Shown in pieces: positions 29,565-37,828 of a stretch of DNA of 43,520 bases (its first letter is position 1; each line of letters starts with the position of its first letter). Location: positions 1 to 43,520 of IMG/VR virus record IMGVR_UViG_3300013307_000026. One strand, 5' to 3'. The DNA comes from a virus. A model generated the notes under the pieces. The model was not told the origin of the DNA and searched no databases. It saw only the letters and a list, made by a program, of their open reading frames with translations. Made by a program: the position numbers and the translations under genes.

Positions 29565-32426
29565 TCAACCTCTCCCATGCACGAGTTCGCGGGCGGCCGC
29601 AGCGCGGGAGGCCGGGTCACGCCCGACGGACGCAGCCAGCCGGCGCGCCTTCTCCAGCCGTACCTCCCGATCATGAATGTTCCTCATCGCCCTTTCCACG
29701 GCGGCCACGATCGCATCGTCCGGCACGTCACGGTGAGTCACCACACCGGAGGCGACCAGGGCGGTCTGGCGCTGGTTGCTGACATGGCTGGCGGTGCGCG
29801 GGATCGGGAACCCGGGCACGTTCACGGCGAGGGCGGCGACGAGTTCCATCGAGCCGCCGATGCGGCGCCAGTCACCGCTGAGCGCAGCCGCTCGGAGACT
29901 GTCGACGGCGGCGGTGGGCAGGTTGGGGCGGAGCCGGCCCGCGAGCCAGATGCCGTGGTCGTCATCACCGGCTGCCACGTCGGCGACGACCGTTCCGGTG
30001 TCGTCGTAGTGCTCGATAGCCGGACCAGCCGCCAGCGCCGCGTCGGCGTGCCCGGTGCCGAGGGTGATGTGCCCGACGGCGACAGCGGCTCCGTCATCGG
30101 TCAGCACTTCTCCCGTCCGGAAGTAGGCGTAGGCGGCACGGCTCTGGGGTGGTGTGATGCACTGTCCGGAGAACCCGATGTGACACGTCCCCCACCCGGC
30201 CAGGTGTCCGAAGATCTTACCGTCGGCGGTGATCGTCAGCGGTGTCAGGCTGGACAGCATCGGGTCGGCGTAGTCGTTCAGCGCACCGGAGGCTGTCAGC
30301 CCGCAGCCGCACGGCTCGGTGATCGAGACGCCCTCGGTGTAGTCCATGGTCTCGGCGGAATTGCCGCGACCGGGGCCGGGCCAGTGGCCGACGGCGTCCT
30401 TGTGGAGTTTCGCACACAGACCGGACAGCATCCGCTTCTCGACGTACTTGCCGAGCAGGGCACGGCAACGGTTGAAGTCGCCAGGCACACCCCAGCCGAT
30501 CTTGGCCGCCCCTTCGCCGTGGGTCCAGTAGTCATGCAGCACGCGCGGCATGTGGCCGGGGATTCCGGCGTCGGGCTGGCCACCGACAAACTCGTCGTCG
30601 AGGCCGAGCACCTTGTCGGTCATCGCCATGAGCCCCATCGCAACTTCGGCGGCGGCAGCGGCGAGCACGTCCGGCGGTTCCTCACCGAGGGCCTTGTACG
30701 CACCGCGCAGTTTCGACTTGGCCGATGACTTCGCCTCCGCCGGCGCGTCTACCTGGTTGAACCGGGCGGCGGCCGCGTGCACACCATTGCGGTTCAGCGT
30801 GCCGCTGGGCTCGCGGATCGGCAGCCCGTAGCGGGACTTCCCTTCGCCGGCGGACTCGCCCTTGTCGAGCACGCAGGCCCGCTTCCACTGCTCGTCGGAG
30901 TAGTCGGCCTGAGTGAAGTCCGACCACGGCTTGTCGCTGACGTTCTCGAACGCAAGCCTGGTCTGACCGGCATACTCCGGCTGCTCGGTCTGGGCGGCGT
31001 CAACGGTCTGCACCCCCCAGTCCTCCGGCGGCGGGCCGAGCGCGACGAACGCCTCCTGGAATGCGGGGATGCTGACCAGGGTGGCGCCGGAGATCCGGCC
31101 GTCGGTGATCACCATCACCGGGGACTCATCGCCGGCTGCGAGCGGGTCGGCGAGGTCGATCGGGTTGCCGCTGGAGTCCTCGAAGGTGAAGTCGGCCTCG
31201 TCGACGTCGACACTCACCCCGCGCAACATCTCGGTGCCGATCTGGCGGATCGCTTCGTCGGCGTTGTCGCTGGTATCGAACACACCCCAGGCCCGGATCA
31301 GGTTCTCGGCCCGCTGCATGCCCTGGATGTTGGCGACCCGGACCGCACCATCATGACCTTCGGCGGTGGCATCTTGATACATCAGCGGCAGCGGAAGGTC
31401 CCGATGCCGCAGCGAACCCTCGGCGAACTTGCGCCGGTCGCCCGACATCTTGCCCTCCGGGGCGAGCACGCCATGCCAGGGCACGGTCACCGGCTCGAGA
31501 TTGGCGGCCGCCTCTTCCTCCGTGATCGCCTCTTGCTCGGTGATCGTGTCGGTCATCGCGTCCTCCGTCGTTTCGCCATCGTCATCTTCGTTGGTTAAAA
31601 TCCCGCCCGGGGGACCGGCAGCGACGCGGCCGCCGAGCAGGATGCGCACGGTGCAGCGGCAGTTCACTGTTAGTTCGGGGGGAGCCTTCTGGTCGCCGGG
31701 TTGCATCATCTGCACCCCGGCAACCGTGAATGGCCGAGTCAGTGAACGCCGCTGCCCGTGCACATCTGCGTGGGCAGCGCGAACCTTGTCGTCCTTCTCC
31801 GTCATCCAGGTCTTGAAGATCCGGTTCCGCTTGATGCCGTTGTCCTTGGCATACTTCCGAGCAGCCTGCATCCGACCGGCGTTGATCGCGGCGGCTGTCT
31901 CGGTCGCGGCAATCACCGCAGCACGGCCGAGCCAGTTGTTGCCGCCACGCTCCGCGAACACCCGGTCGATGCGGGCAGCCATCTGCTCAGGCGTCTCGCC
32001 GCCCTTGATCGCCTGCGAGAGTTCTCGCCGGATGTCAGCAAAGATGTGGTCCGCCACACCGGTCAGCCGGTTGGTGACGGTCTTGACGTACGCGGCCGCA
32101 TTCTCGCGGGCGTCGTCGGTGGTCTTCTTGGTGGCGAACGTCAGCCCGTCCTCGAGCGCTGCCTGCTGCTCAAACTGCGCCATTTGCCAGTCGTAGGCCC
32201 TGGCGTACACCTCGGCCAGTGCCGGCAGCAGATGCGACTGCAGCGCGTCCTGCCAGATCTCACCGTCGTGGTGGGCCTCGGCCTCGGCCAGGTTGCCGTC
32301 CCGGGCGGCGGCGCGGAGATCCTTGGCGAGCACGTTGACCTGTTCGAGCGCGGCCCGGGTGACGTCGGCCTCCTCGAGCAGGAGCAGATCGTCGTCCTCC
32401 TTGCGCCACTGGTCCTCTTCAGACAT
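29565..32426 (-). CDS. MuF-protease fusion protein (953 aa)
   Basis: The ATG overlaps the portal stop by 8 nt (ATGTCTGA). Residues 1-265 are a MuF-type minor head domain ending HADVHGQRRSL...CRCTVRIL. Then comes an acidic linker (NEDDDGETTED) and, from 291, a prohead-protease-like domain (about 310-465: LMYQDATAEGHDGAVRVANI, H358; LRGVSVDVDEADF, S405; GATLVSIPAF). About 530-600 is a KSRYGLPIREPSG...NRNGVHAAAARFNQ module, and 640-953 a conserved actinophage capsid-maturation-protease tail (GTCHIGFSGQC, YFRTGEVLTDDG, AHYDDTG-like). H358 and S405 are candidate catalytic residues by analogy with S78 proteases. An internal GGAGG-ATG at 31556 could give the protease part alone. The function is head assembly and maturation. 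Confidence 0.85.
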   Translation of the reverse strand: MSEEDQWRKEDDDLLLLEEADVTRAALEQVNVLAKDLRAAARDGNLAEAEAHHDGEIWQDALQSHLLPALAEVYARAYDWQMAQFEQQAALEDGLTFATKKTTDDARENAAAYVKTVTNRLTGVADHIFADIRRELSQAIKGGETPEQMAARIDRVFAERGGNNWLGRAAVIAATETAAAINAGRMQAARKYAKDNGIKRNRIFKTWMTEKDDKVRAAHADVHGQRRSLTRPFTVAGVQMMQPGDQKAPPELTVNCRCTVRILLGGRVAAGPPGGILTNEDDDGETTEDAMTDTITEQEAITEEEAAANLEPVTVPWHGVLAPEGKMSGDRRKFAEGSLRHRDLPLPLMYQDATAEGHDGAVRVANIQGMQRAENLIRAWGVFDTSDNADEAIRQIGTEMLRGVSVDVDEADFTFEDSSGNPIDLADPLAAGDESPVMVITDGRISGATLVSIPAFQEAFVALGPPPEDWGVQTVDAAQTEQPEYAGQTRLAFENVSDKPWSDFTQADYSDEQWKRACVLDKGESAGEGKSRYGLPIREPSGTLNRNGVHAAAARFNQVDAPAEAKSSAKSKLRGAYKALGEEPPDVLAAAAAEVAMGLMAMTDKVLGLDDEFVGGQPDAGIPGHMPRVLHDYWTHGEGAAKIGWGVPGDFNRCRALLGKYVEKRMLSGLCAKLHKDAVGHWPGPGRGNSAETMDYTEGVSITEPCGCGLTASGALNDYADPMLSSLTPLTITADGKIFGHLAGWGTCHIGFSGQCITPPQSRAAYAYFRTGEVLTDDGAAVAVGHITLGTGHADAALAAGPAIEHYDDTGTVVADVAAGDDDHGIWLAGRLRPNLPTAAVDSLRAAALSGDWRRIGGSMELVAALAVNVPGFPIPRTASHVSNQRQTALVASGVVTHRDVPDDAIVAAVERAMRNIHDREVRLEKARRLAASVGRDPASRAAAARELVHGRG
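31554..31566 (-). promoter_or_regulatory. Candidate internal translation start in the fusion gene
   Basis: On the - strand GGAGGACGCG is followed by an in-frame ATG (first base 31556, codon 291 of the fusion). It falls exactly at the linker between the MuF and protease domains, with a ribosome site of normal strength. A separate protease of about 663 residues could be made from it. Confidence 0.55.
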
Positions 32427-34161
32427 GGGTCAGTACCTTCACGTCGAACAGGTAATCCCGCAGTGCCTCCGGACAGTGCTCGAACTCCCCGGTCAGCACG
32501 CTGCGGGTGTAGCCGTCGAGTTGGGTCTCCAGCCAGTCCGGTGAGACCGACAGCACCTCCGCCAGCCGGGGCACATTGGCCCAGGCGCCCTGCAGGCCCT
32601 GGCTGCACTCGGTATCGGAACAGGAGCGGGTCTGTTTGCTGCGCCGGTTGAGCCGGTTGTTCGCCCGTTCCAGCGCCCGCAGCACCACCATCTCCACAGC
32701 CACCAGCGCGGCGGCCGCGCGGGACTGGTCCTCCTGCGGCAGGTTCCGGTCCCGGCCGGTCGGCGGTTCGACCTGCGGCGGCGGCACCGGCTGATACCGG
32801 TTGCCGACATCCTCCGGCGCGATGTCGAGTCCGAGGGCGCGGACCGCGCCGGCGGCCAGGTCGGAGTTGGCCAGCGCCAACTTCAACAGCAGCATCGTCT
32901 TCTGCTCGTCGTCGTTGGGTCTGTCGGAGTCCTCGAAGCCGGTCTCGCGGCGCAGCGCGTCCGGCGACAACTGGCCCCGGTCGTAGAGTTCGATCGCCTC
33001 CTGCGCGTGGTTGGGGCGGACCCGCAGGTCGGCGGTGTCCCAGCCGACGGTGGTGCCGTAGTCGATCTCGCCGGCCGCCTCGAGCACCGGCCACAGCCAC
33101 TTCTGGGTGAACGCGTCGCAGACCAGTTCCATCAACGGCTCGACATGGATCTTGATCGCCGACTCGTCGATCTGCCAGGCCGACCAGTGGTTGGCGTTGC
33201 CGGTGCCGAGCATGATCTCCGGCGGCAGGTCCATGCCGAGCGCAGTCCGCTTGATACCTTCTTCGCGCAGGCTCTGGGACTGGGCGTCGAACGGGGTGGA
33301 GAAGGTGATGTGCTGCGCCGTGGACAACAAGGCACCGGGGGCTCGGACGACCAGCGGCACCACGGCAGCCGCCGACTCCCGGTCCTCGATCGGGGTCATC
33401 ATCGCCTCGAGCAGCGCGTCGAAGAACGGGTCCTGCGCGTTCGCCGGGTCCTCACCCTCCTTCGGTGGGGAGACGAACGACATCTCACTGGGCAGCAGGA
33501 GAAGGCCCGCACCCGCGAGCCGCGAGTCGATGTCGGCGGCGACCCGTTTCGTCAGCGCCTGGATCTCCCGCAAGATCGGCAGGACCGCTCGGACTGACGA
33601 GTCGGCCTCCACCCACTTTCGCGGGTGCGGACGCCAGACCCGGATGACGAGGCAGTTCTTCTTCAACTCCCGCTTGCCGTCACCCCGGTTCACCGACCAG
33701 GTCTCCGAGCCGGTGGTGTTGGTGACCTCCTCGGTGGAGCACACCATCCAGGCATCGGGCAGGTCGCCGGATTGGGGCTCGGCCACCAGGTACGCCTCAC
33801 CCGGCACGGTCAGGTGGATGCCGAGCGCCTCCAGCATCTGGGACTGGCCGGACTCCCCCCCGAACAACCCCGCCAGGGCGTCGACCGCGAGCCCCTCCTT
33901 GAGCGTGGAGGAGCCCTCGGAGTCCTTGTGTTTGATCACCAGCCGGATCCGGGACAGCGCGTTCCCGATCCAGTTCGCGGCGGCGCGGAGTTCACCGATC
34001 GAGTCGTAGAAAGCCCAGGCCTCGGACTGCCAGGCCTGCAGGCCACGCTTCTTGGTGAAGGCCGACGAGCCGTCCCGGGTCACGCTGGCGGCGGAGGCTA
34101 CGAGCGAGTTGGCCGGCTCCGTCTCTGGGGGCGCGGGCGGCTGCGCGGTTTTCCTCGGCAT
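32419..34161 (-). CDS. Portal protein (580 aa)
   Basis: The ATG at 34161 follows AGGGGAG; a longer frame exists but lacks a ribosome site. The N-terminal 200 residues (WAFYDSIGELRAAANWIGNA, ALGIHLTVPGEAYLV, VCSTEEVTNTTGSETW), the central DLPPEIMLGTGNANHWSAW and the following HVEPLMELVCDAFTQKWLWP are characteristic of actinophage portal proteins. The C-terminus is Arg/Glu-rich and helical. It forms the dodecameric ring through which DNA enters and leaves the head. The terminase, which usually precedes it, is not here; lysis and accessory genes lie upstream instead. Confidence 0.9.
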   Translation of the reverse strand: MPRKTAQPPAPPETEPANSLVASAASVTRDGSSAFTKKRGLQAWQSEAWAFYDSIGELRAAANWIGNALSRIRLVIKHKDSEGSSTLKEGLAVDALAGLFGGESGQSQMLEALGIHLTVPGEAYLVAEPQSGDLPDAWMVCSTEEVTNTTGSETWSVNRGDGKRELKKNCLVIRVWRPHPRKWVEADSSVRAVLPILREIQALTKRVAADIDSRLAGAGLLLLPSEMSFVSPPKEGEDPANAQDPFFDALLEAMMTPIEDRESAAAVVPLVVRAPGALLSTAQHITFSTPFDAQSQSLREEGIKRTALGMDLPPEIMLGTGNANHWSAWQIDESAIKIHVEPLMELVCDAFTQKWLWPVLEAAGEIDYGTTVGWDTADLRVRPNHAQEAIELYDRGQLSPDALRRETGFEDSDRPNDDEQKTMLLLKLALANSDLAAGAVRALGLDIAPEDVGNRYQPVPPPQVEPPTGRDRNLPQEDQSRAAAALVAVEMVVLRALERANNRLNRRSKQTRSCSDTECSQGLQGAWANVPRLAEVLSVSPDWLETQLDGYTRSVLTGEFEHCPEALRDYLFDVKVLTHV

Positions 34162-34228
34162 GAACTCCCCTGCTGCTTGAGGACTGTGCGTCACGCTAGA
34201 CCGGGTTGACACCGATAGTCACCAGCAT

Positions 34229-34234
34229 CGCTAG
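34229..34234 (-). promoter_or_regulatory. GCTAGC element before the portal gene
   Basis: The gap 34162-34246 separates the accessory and head genes. Minus strand reads CCCTTTTCCGTGCTAGCGATG, sharing GTGCTAGCGAT with the copy at 29385. It may mark a late promoter or an RNA-processing site. Confidence 0.45.
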
Positions 34235-34246
34235 CACGGAAAAGGG

Positions 34247-34600
34247 CTAGTCCTCGCCCGGACCCTCGTCGCGGTGGACAACCATGGCCACCACGTAGGA
34301 GGCGGCGAGCCATCCGTTGAACAGCCACCAGGCGGTACCGAACCAACCCTCGAGCCGACACAGCACAGCCCAGGCCCCGACGCCGAGCATCGCCCAGGGG
34401 CTGAAGCACCAGTGGCAGTTCAGCAGCAGGAACCAGCCTTGTCGCCGCTCGGTCTTCTGGGTCCAGTCCGTCCAACGGTCACGGACCCAGACGACCGGCG
34501 GCCACTGGTCAGCGGTGACCAGGCGTGTCAGGCGTCCGGCTGACAGGATGCCGACCACCACCGCAAGGATGAAGTACCCCCACGGCAGCCCGAATATCAC
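34247..34600 (-). CDS. DUF1360-like membrane protein (117 aa)
   Basis: The GTG at 34600 overlaps the preceding stop (GTGA). Hydrophobic segments lie at about 3-20 (LPWGYFILAVVVGILSAG), 60-78 (CWCF/CHWCFSPWAMLGVGAW) and 85-105 (WLFNGWLAASYVV). SAGRLTRLVTADQWPP and LLNCHWCFSPWAM resemble the DUF1360 phage membrane family (R.TRL...D, then C.WC..W). The role is unknown; a holin-type function is possible given the neighbouring lysis genes. Confidence 0.75.
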   Translation of the reverse strand: MIFGLPWGYFILAVVVGILSAGRLTRLVTADQWPPVVWVRDRWTDWTQKTERRQGWFLLLNCHWCFSPWAMLGVGAWAVLCRLEGWFGTAWWLFNGWLAASYVVAMVVHRDEGPGED

Positions 34601-35241
34601 TCCTCTGCGGAGGCGGTGACCGTGACCACCATGGTGGCGGTGGAGAGGGTGGCACCCTTCTGGTTCTTGATCGTGCCGACCATGGTCAAGGTGCCCGCCT
34701 GGGAGACGGTGAGCCGTGCGTCGACGTTGCCGTCCTGGCCGCCCTCGACGGTGAAGGTGGCGGTGAAGGTGCCGCCGGCTGGGATCGGCACGGTGATCCA
34801 GCCGGTGCCGGGACCGTTGAAGTCGAGTTGCTCCCACTTGATCGCGGTGGACGGGATGCCGGTGAAGACGACGGTCTGGGTGACGGTCAACGGGGTGTCG
34901 TCGGTGTTCTTCAGGCTGGTCGGGTACTGCTTGGCGACGGTGATCGGCATCGTCAGGGTCGCCGGCCAGGTCAGCACGATCTCCCCGCCGGTGCCTTCGG
35001 GGCCGCTGTCGAGGTAGCCGTCCTGGTGCTCCATGTCGTCGTTCGCGTCGCCGGTCTGCTCCTCCGGAGGGAGGGGCTTCTGCAGCGTCGGATCCCAGGC
35101 GACGGTGCCGCCGGGCGGAACGTAGGACGGGTCGCCGTGGTCGACGTAGCCCTGCTGATTGTCCCAGTCGTCCTGGGCGTCGAGGGTCTGCTGGTTCTTC
35201 GGGATGATCGTCTGAAGAGTGGGGGCCTCGGGCATGGTCAT
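34597..35241 (-). CDS. Ig-like virion accessory protein (214 aa)
   Basis: The ATG at 35241 overlaps the previous stop (ATGA); a second ATG two codons on has a better-spaced AGGAAGG. Residues 1-85 are acidic and extended (two copies of a DDxxxxQxGYxD motif: DWDNQQGYVDHG and DMEHQDGYLDSG). Residues 88-214 form a beta-sandwich (TLTMPITVAKQYPTSLKNTD, VPIPAGGTFTATFTVEGG). It could decorate the virion or bind cell-surface polymer. No family certain. Confidence 0.65.
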   Translation of the reverse strand: MTMPEAPTLQTIIPKNQQTLDAQDDWDNQQGYVDHGDPSYVPPGGTVAWDPTLQKPLPPEEQTGDANDDMEHQDGYLDSGPEGTGGEIVLTWPATLTMPITVAKQYPTSLKNTDDTPLTVTQTVVFTGIPSTAIKWEQLDFNGPGTGWITVPIPAGGTFTATFTVEGGQDGNVDARLTVSQAGTLTMVGTIKNQKGATLSTATMVVTVTASAEE

Positions 35242-35369
35242 CCTTCCTGTGGCTGGGGTGATGGCGCGTCGGGGCTGAGCGGTGTGTCGGGCTGGTTGGC
35301 GATGAGGTCGTCGCGGGCCTCGTCGATCTGAGCCTGCTGCTCCTCCGACTCCGGAGGGTTGACGGTCAT
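35238..35369 (-). CDS. Small acidic protein (43 aa)
   Basis: A 43-codon frame from ATG 35369 whose stop overlaps the next start (ATGA). The product is Glu/Gln/Pro-rich (PPESEEQQAQIDEARDDL), with no hydrophobic segment. Support is the coupling and the absence of any other gene there; the ribosome site is weak. Function unknown. Confidence 0.55.
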   Translation of the reverse strand: MTVNPPESEEQQAQIDEARDDLIANQPDTPLSPDAPSPQPQEG

Positions 35370-35379
35370 GGCGAGGACG

Positions 35380-35613
35380 CTACTCGTCTTCGGAGTCCTT
35401 CGGCTGATGAGCACTCTCGCCTGTGTGCCCGTGCACGACGAGCAGCACGATCCAGCCGCCGATCAGGATGGACCCGATGGTGAGCAGGGCTGTGGCGGCA
35501 TAGACCCGCTGTGTGTCGTCCCCGACCAGCGACAAGCCGACGGCAAAGCAGATGACCGCCCCGATCAGCAGGGGCCAGGATCGGAGCCACTGGAGCCAGG
35601 AGCGATCCTTCAC
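35380..35613 (-). CDS. Candidate holin, two transmembrane segments (77 aa)
   Basis: The GTG at 35613 follows ACAGGAGCCCC. The protein has two hydrophobic helices, about 9-28 (WPLLIGAVICFAVGLSLVG) and 37-58 (AATALLTIGSILIGGWIVLLVV), and a charged C-terminus (HQPKDSEDE). Size, topology and position directly after a muramidase fit a class II holin, which would let the enzyme reach the wall. This is inference from context. Confidence 0.7.
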   Translation of the reverse strand: MKDRSWLQWLRSWPLLIGAVICFAVGLSLVGDDTQRVYAATALLTIGSILIGGWIVLLVVHGHTGESAHQPKDSEDE

Positions 35614-35630
35614 AGGGGCTCCTGTCGGGG

Positions 35631-36263
35631 TCAGGCTCCGTAGTGGTGCTTCTCGATCTTGGTCAGGCCGAGTACACCATTCGAAGTATTGCCCCCGCCA
35701 CCCCCGCCGCCGGCCCAGGCCCTCATGTCGTCGCGGCTGTCGAACTTGGCTCGGTTCTTGTCGTAGGGGTTGTCGGTGTACTGCCACACCAGCCAGTCAT
35801 CGACACCGGGCTCACTGGCCGAGGTGTAGTGCGCGACCCACAAGCCGTCGAAGCGTTCCTTGTCGGAGCCGTTGAAGGTGGAGGCGTTGCAGTACAGCAG
35901 CACCTTGTGACCCGGCGCCTTGTTCCGGCACTCCTTGACGAAGTTGTCCCGGTCGGACTCGCTCGGCAGCCCGTCGTTGTTGGACTCCCAGTCGCAGACC
36001 AGGATCTCCCCGTCCCGCAGATCGGGGATGTGGTCGAGGAAGTACCTGGCCTGCTCCGCCCCTGTGCCGGAGGAATGGGAGGGCCAGAGGAAGTGGTACC
36101 AGCCGGTGACGAGCCCCTTGCTGCGAGCGGTGTCGGCGTGGTCGTTCCGCTCCGGGTCGACGATGCTCATCCCGAGCGTCGCCTTGATGATCATGAAGTC
36201 TTCGTTCGAGGCGGGCTCGTAGTTGGGCTGGTACTCGGAGACGTCGCAGCCGTAGATGGTCAC
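35631..36263 (-). CDS. GH25-type muramidase endolysin (210 aa)
   Basis: The GTG at 36263 overlaps the preceding stop (GTGA) with GAGGAG at proper spacing; an earlier GTG (36272) is too close to it. The GH25 signature is complete: D7 in GCDVSEYQ, MIIKATLG, VCDWES with D91 and E93, and LWVAHYTSASEPG...WQYTD. It should hydrolyse the MurNAc-GlcNAc bond of peptidoglycan. After a Gly-rich linker (185-193) the C-terminus carries GVLGLTKIEKHH (196-207), shared with two neighbours. No signal peptide, so a holin or virion delivery is needed. Confidence 0.9.
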   Translation of the reverse strand: MTIYGCDVSEYQPNYEPASNEDFMIIKATLGMSIVDPERNDHADTARSKGLVTGWYHFLWPSHSSGTGAEQARYFLDHIPDLRDGEILVCDWESNNDGLPSESDRDNFVKECRNKAPGHKVLLYCNASTFNGSDKERFDGLWVAHYTSASEPGVDDWLVWQYTDNPYDKNRAKFDSRDDMRAWAGGGGGGGNTSNGVLGLTKIEKHHYGA

Positions 36264-36709
36264 CCGGTCCACTCCTCGTCGGCGCCGAACTTGTCAACCT
36301 CATCCATCCCGAGCACACCGGATTCGGCGAGCCACTTCGGGATGATGATGCCCTTGGCGTAGCGGGTCGAGAACGAGCCGTACAGCCCGGACTCGAGCCG
36401 GACGTACCAGCGGTAGGTCTCGCCGAGTTTCAGTTCACCCAGCCAGATCGGCCACTGATAGAAGTCGTCCTCACCGCCGGGGAAGGTGTGGCTGGAGTAG
36501 CGGGTCTGGTCGTCGGCGCCGACCCGGTCCAACCACATGTCGAACTTCTTCGGGCCGTCGGAGTTCAGCCGCAGCCGTAGGTTGCCGGCGATCAGACCCC
36601 AGTCGTCCTCACCGCACTCGTCGACGGTGATCTCACCGAACGCCTTCGCCTTGGTCGGCTCCAGGTCGACCGAGTCGGTGAGTTTGCCCGAGTACCACGG
36701 GCTCGGCAT
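36260..36709 (-). CDS. Beta-rich protein with GVLG peptide (149 aa)
   Basis: The ATG at 36709 follows 1 nt after the preceding stop (TGACATG). Residues 1-125 are beta-strand rich (DDWGLIAGNLRLRLNSDG, KKFDMWLDRVGADDQTRY, YRWYVRLESGLYGSFST), consistent with a jelly-roll binding domain. The last 20 residues hold GVLGMDEVDK (131-140). It lies between two wall-degrading enzymes and may help bind them to the cell wall or virion. No family recognised. Confidence 0.7.
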   Translation of the reverse strand: MPSPWYSGKLTDSVDLEPTKAKAFGEITVDECGEDDWGLIAGNLRLRLNSDGPKKFDMWLDRVGADDQTRYSSHTFPGGEDDFYQWPIWLGELKLGETYRWYVRLESGLYGSFSTRYAKGIIIPKWLAESGVLGMDEVDKFGADEEWTG

Positions 36710-36710
36710 G

Positions 36711-37631
36711 TCAGTGCGCTACGCGAGCGGTGATGTCGGCGATCGTCATGGTCTTGCCCGACGGTGGCTTGCAGGCCAGCCGGAGCCGGCGCTTCACATC
36801 CTTCGACTTGTCCCCGCCCAGGTCGTTCACCCAGTGCAGGCCGCCGTAGGAGGAGCCGGAGGTCCCGATGGTCTCCGAGATCGGATAGGTGTACTCGGTC
36901 ACCGTCGGCTTGTTCGCGCTGGACACATCGTCGTCCTGCACAACCAGCCGGAACTGGGCCACGTCACCGACGGCGAGGTCACTGATCTGCCAGTGCACGG
37001 TGGCGACATAGAGGTCGCTCGGCCCGGTCAGCAGGGTGAGCCCGGTGTCGTCGTTGATCTGAAGGATCTGCCAGTCGCCGTTGTCCTTGATCTTCTGGTC
37101 CTTCGATGCGTGCTGCTTCTCGATGTCCGTCATCCCGAGCACCCCTCCGGTTGATCCGGTTGATCCGATGTACTTGTCATAGGCGTCCTGCCAGGTGATG
37201 TACGGAACGTCTGGCGACTGGTCCGGCCCGCCGTCGGCGAGCCCGTTCCTGCCGTTCTTGTAGTCGGTGACCTGATCGGCGGCCGCCCAGGACAGGTGCG
37301 AACAGCCGATCACGATGCCGTGGTTGTGGTCGTCGAAGTAGGAGTCCTCCGGGGAGCCACGCTGGTAGTCGGCCCAGCCGCACTCGCGCCAGATCTTCGT
37401 CTCGCCGTCGCCACCCTTGCGGTGATCCAGCGCTCCACCCTCGTCGTGTGTCCCACCACTGGCTGACACCGAGCCCGAGTAGCACCACTGGAAAGCGACG
37501 ACATGCTCCGAGGAACCGAGGTAACCCGCTGCCCGCAGTCGAGGCTCGACGATGTCCTCGAGGGACTGGATCATGCAGCCGCAGGCGTAGCCGCCGCGAT
37601 AGGACGTCTTGCCGTACGTCGACGGCGCCAT
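36711..37631 (-). CDS. M15-like peptidase with C-terminal binding domain (306 aa)
   Basis: The ATG shares a base with the preceding stop (TGATG). Residues 45-140 have the metal site of actinophage VanY/M15-type peptidases: SGGTHDEGGALD (H62, D69), then DDHNHGIVIG (H102, H104) and DYKNGRNGLADGGPD. Residues 163-174 are GVLGMTDIEKQH, and 185-306 form a beta-sandwich (LYVATVHWQISDLAVGD, FRLVVQDDD). It may cut peptide stems or side chains of peptidoglycan. With the GH25 enzyme it forms a two-enzyme wall-degrading pair. Other possible labels are a virion lysin or a wall-remodelling enzyme. Confidence 0.75.
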   Translation of the reverse strand: MAPSTYGKTSYRGGYACGCMIQSLEDIVEPRLRAAGYLGSSEHVVAFQWCYSGSVSASGGTHDEGGALDHRKGGDGETKIWRECGWADYQRGSPEDSYFDDHNHGIVIGCSHLSWAAADQVTDYKNGRNGLADGGPDQSPDVPYITWQDAYDKYIGSTGSTGGVLGMTDIEKQHASKDQKIKDNGDWQILQINDDTGLTLLTGPSDLYVATVHWQISDLAVGDVAQFRLVVQDDDVSSANKPTVTEYTYPISETIGTSGSSYGGLHWVNDLGGDKSKDVKRRLRLACKPPSGKTMTIADITARVAH

Positions 37632-37792
37632 CAGGACAGCCGCCGGCCCTCGACCACGTTCACCAGCACCTCGCCGCGTTGGGTTCCGCCGCGCTTCTCC
37701 GCCGCCGCCACCAACTCTTCGAACTTGGTCTTGGCTTCCTCGGCGCTCATCCGGTCCCGGCCGCTGGCTTTCTCATCGTCGCCACCCGCCAT
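37631..37792 (-). CDS. Small charged protein, first gene of late operon (53 aa)
   Basis: The stop shares a base with the next start (TGATG). The product is a charged helix (MSAEEAKTKFEELVAAAEKRG) with a polar start. ATG 37792 has no ribosome site. GCTAGC (37802-37807) lies 10 nt upstream; a TAGCCT -10 there would put the transcript start close to the ATG and make the message leaderless. An ATG at 37752 is an alternative. It may be the first gene of the lysis-structural transcript. Confidence 0.6.
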   Translation of the reverse strand: MAGGDDEKASGRDRMSAEEAKTKFEELVAAAEKRGGTQRGEVLVNVVEGRRLS

Positions 37793-37801
37793 GAGCCGGA
37801 G

Positions 37802-37807
37802 GCTAGC
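37802..37807 (-). promoter_or_regulatory. GCTAGC element before the late operon
   Basis: Minus strand reads CACCTTTCGGTGCTAGCCTC, in the 36-nt gap between divergent genes. It resembles the copy before the chaperone (GACCTTTGCTAGC). It is the candidate promoter region for the leftward lysis and structural genes. Confidence 0.45.
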
Positions 37808-37828
37808 ACCGAAAGGTGACAGCAGGCC

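Noticed and set aside
34597-35241. Major tail protein assignment for the 214-aa Ig-like protein
   Set aside because: It lies upstream of the portal, far from the tail genes, and lacks the tube pattern; the 304-aa protein at 25595 fits better.
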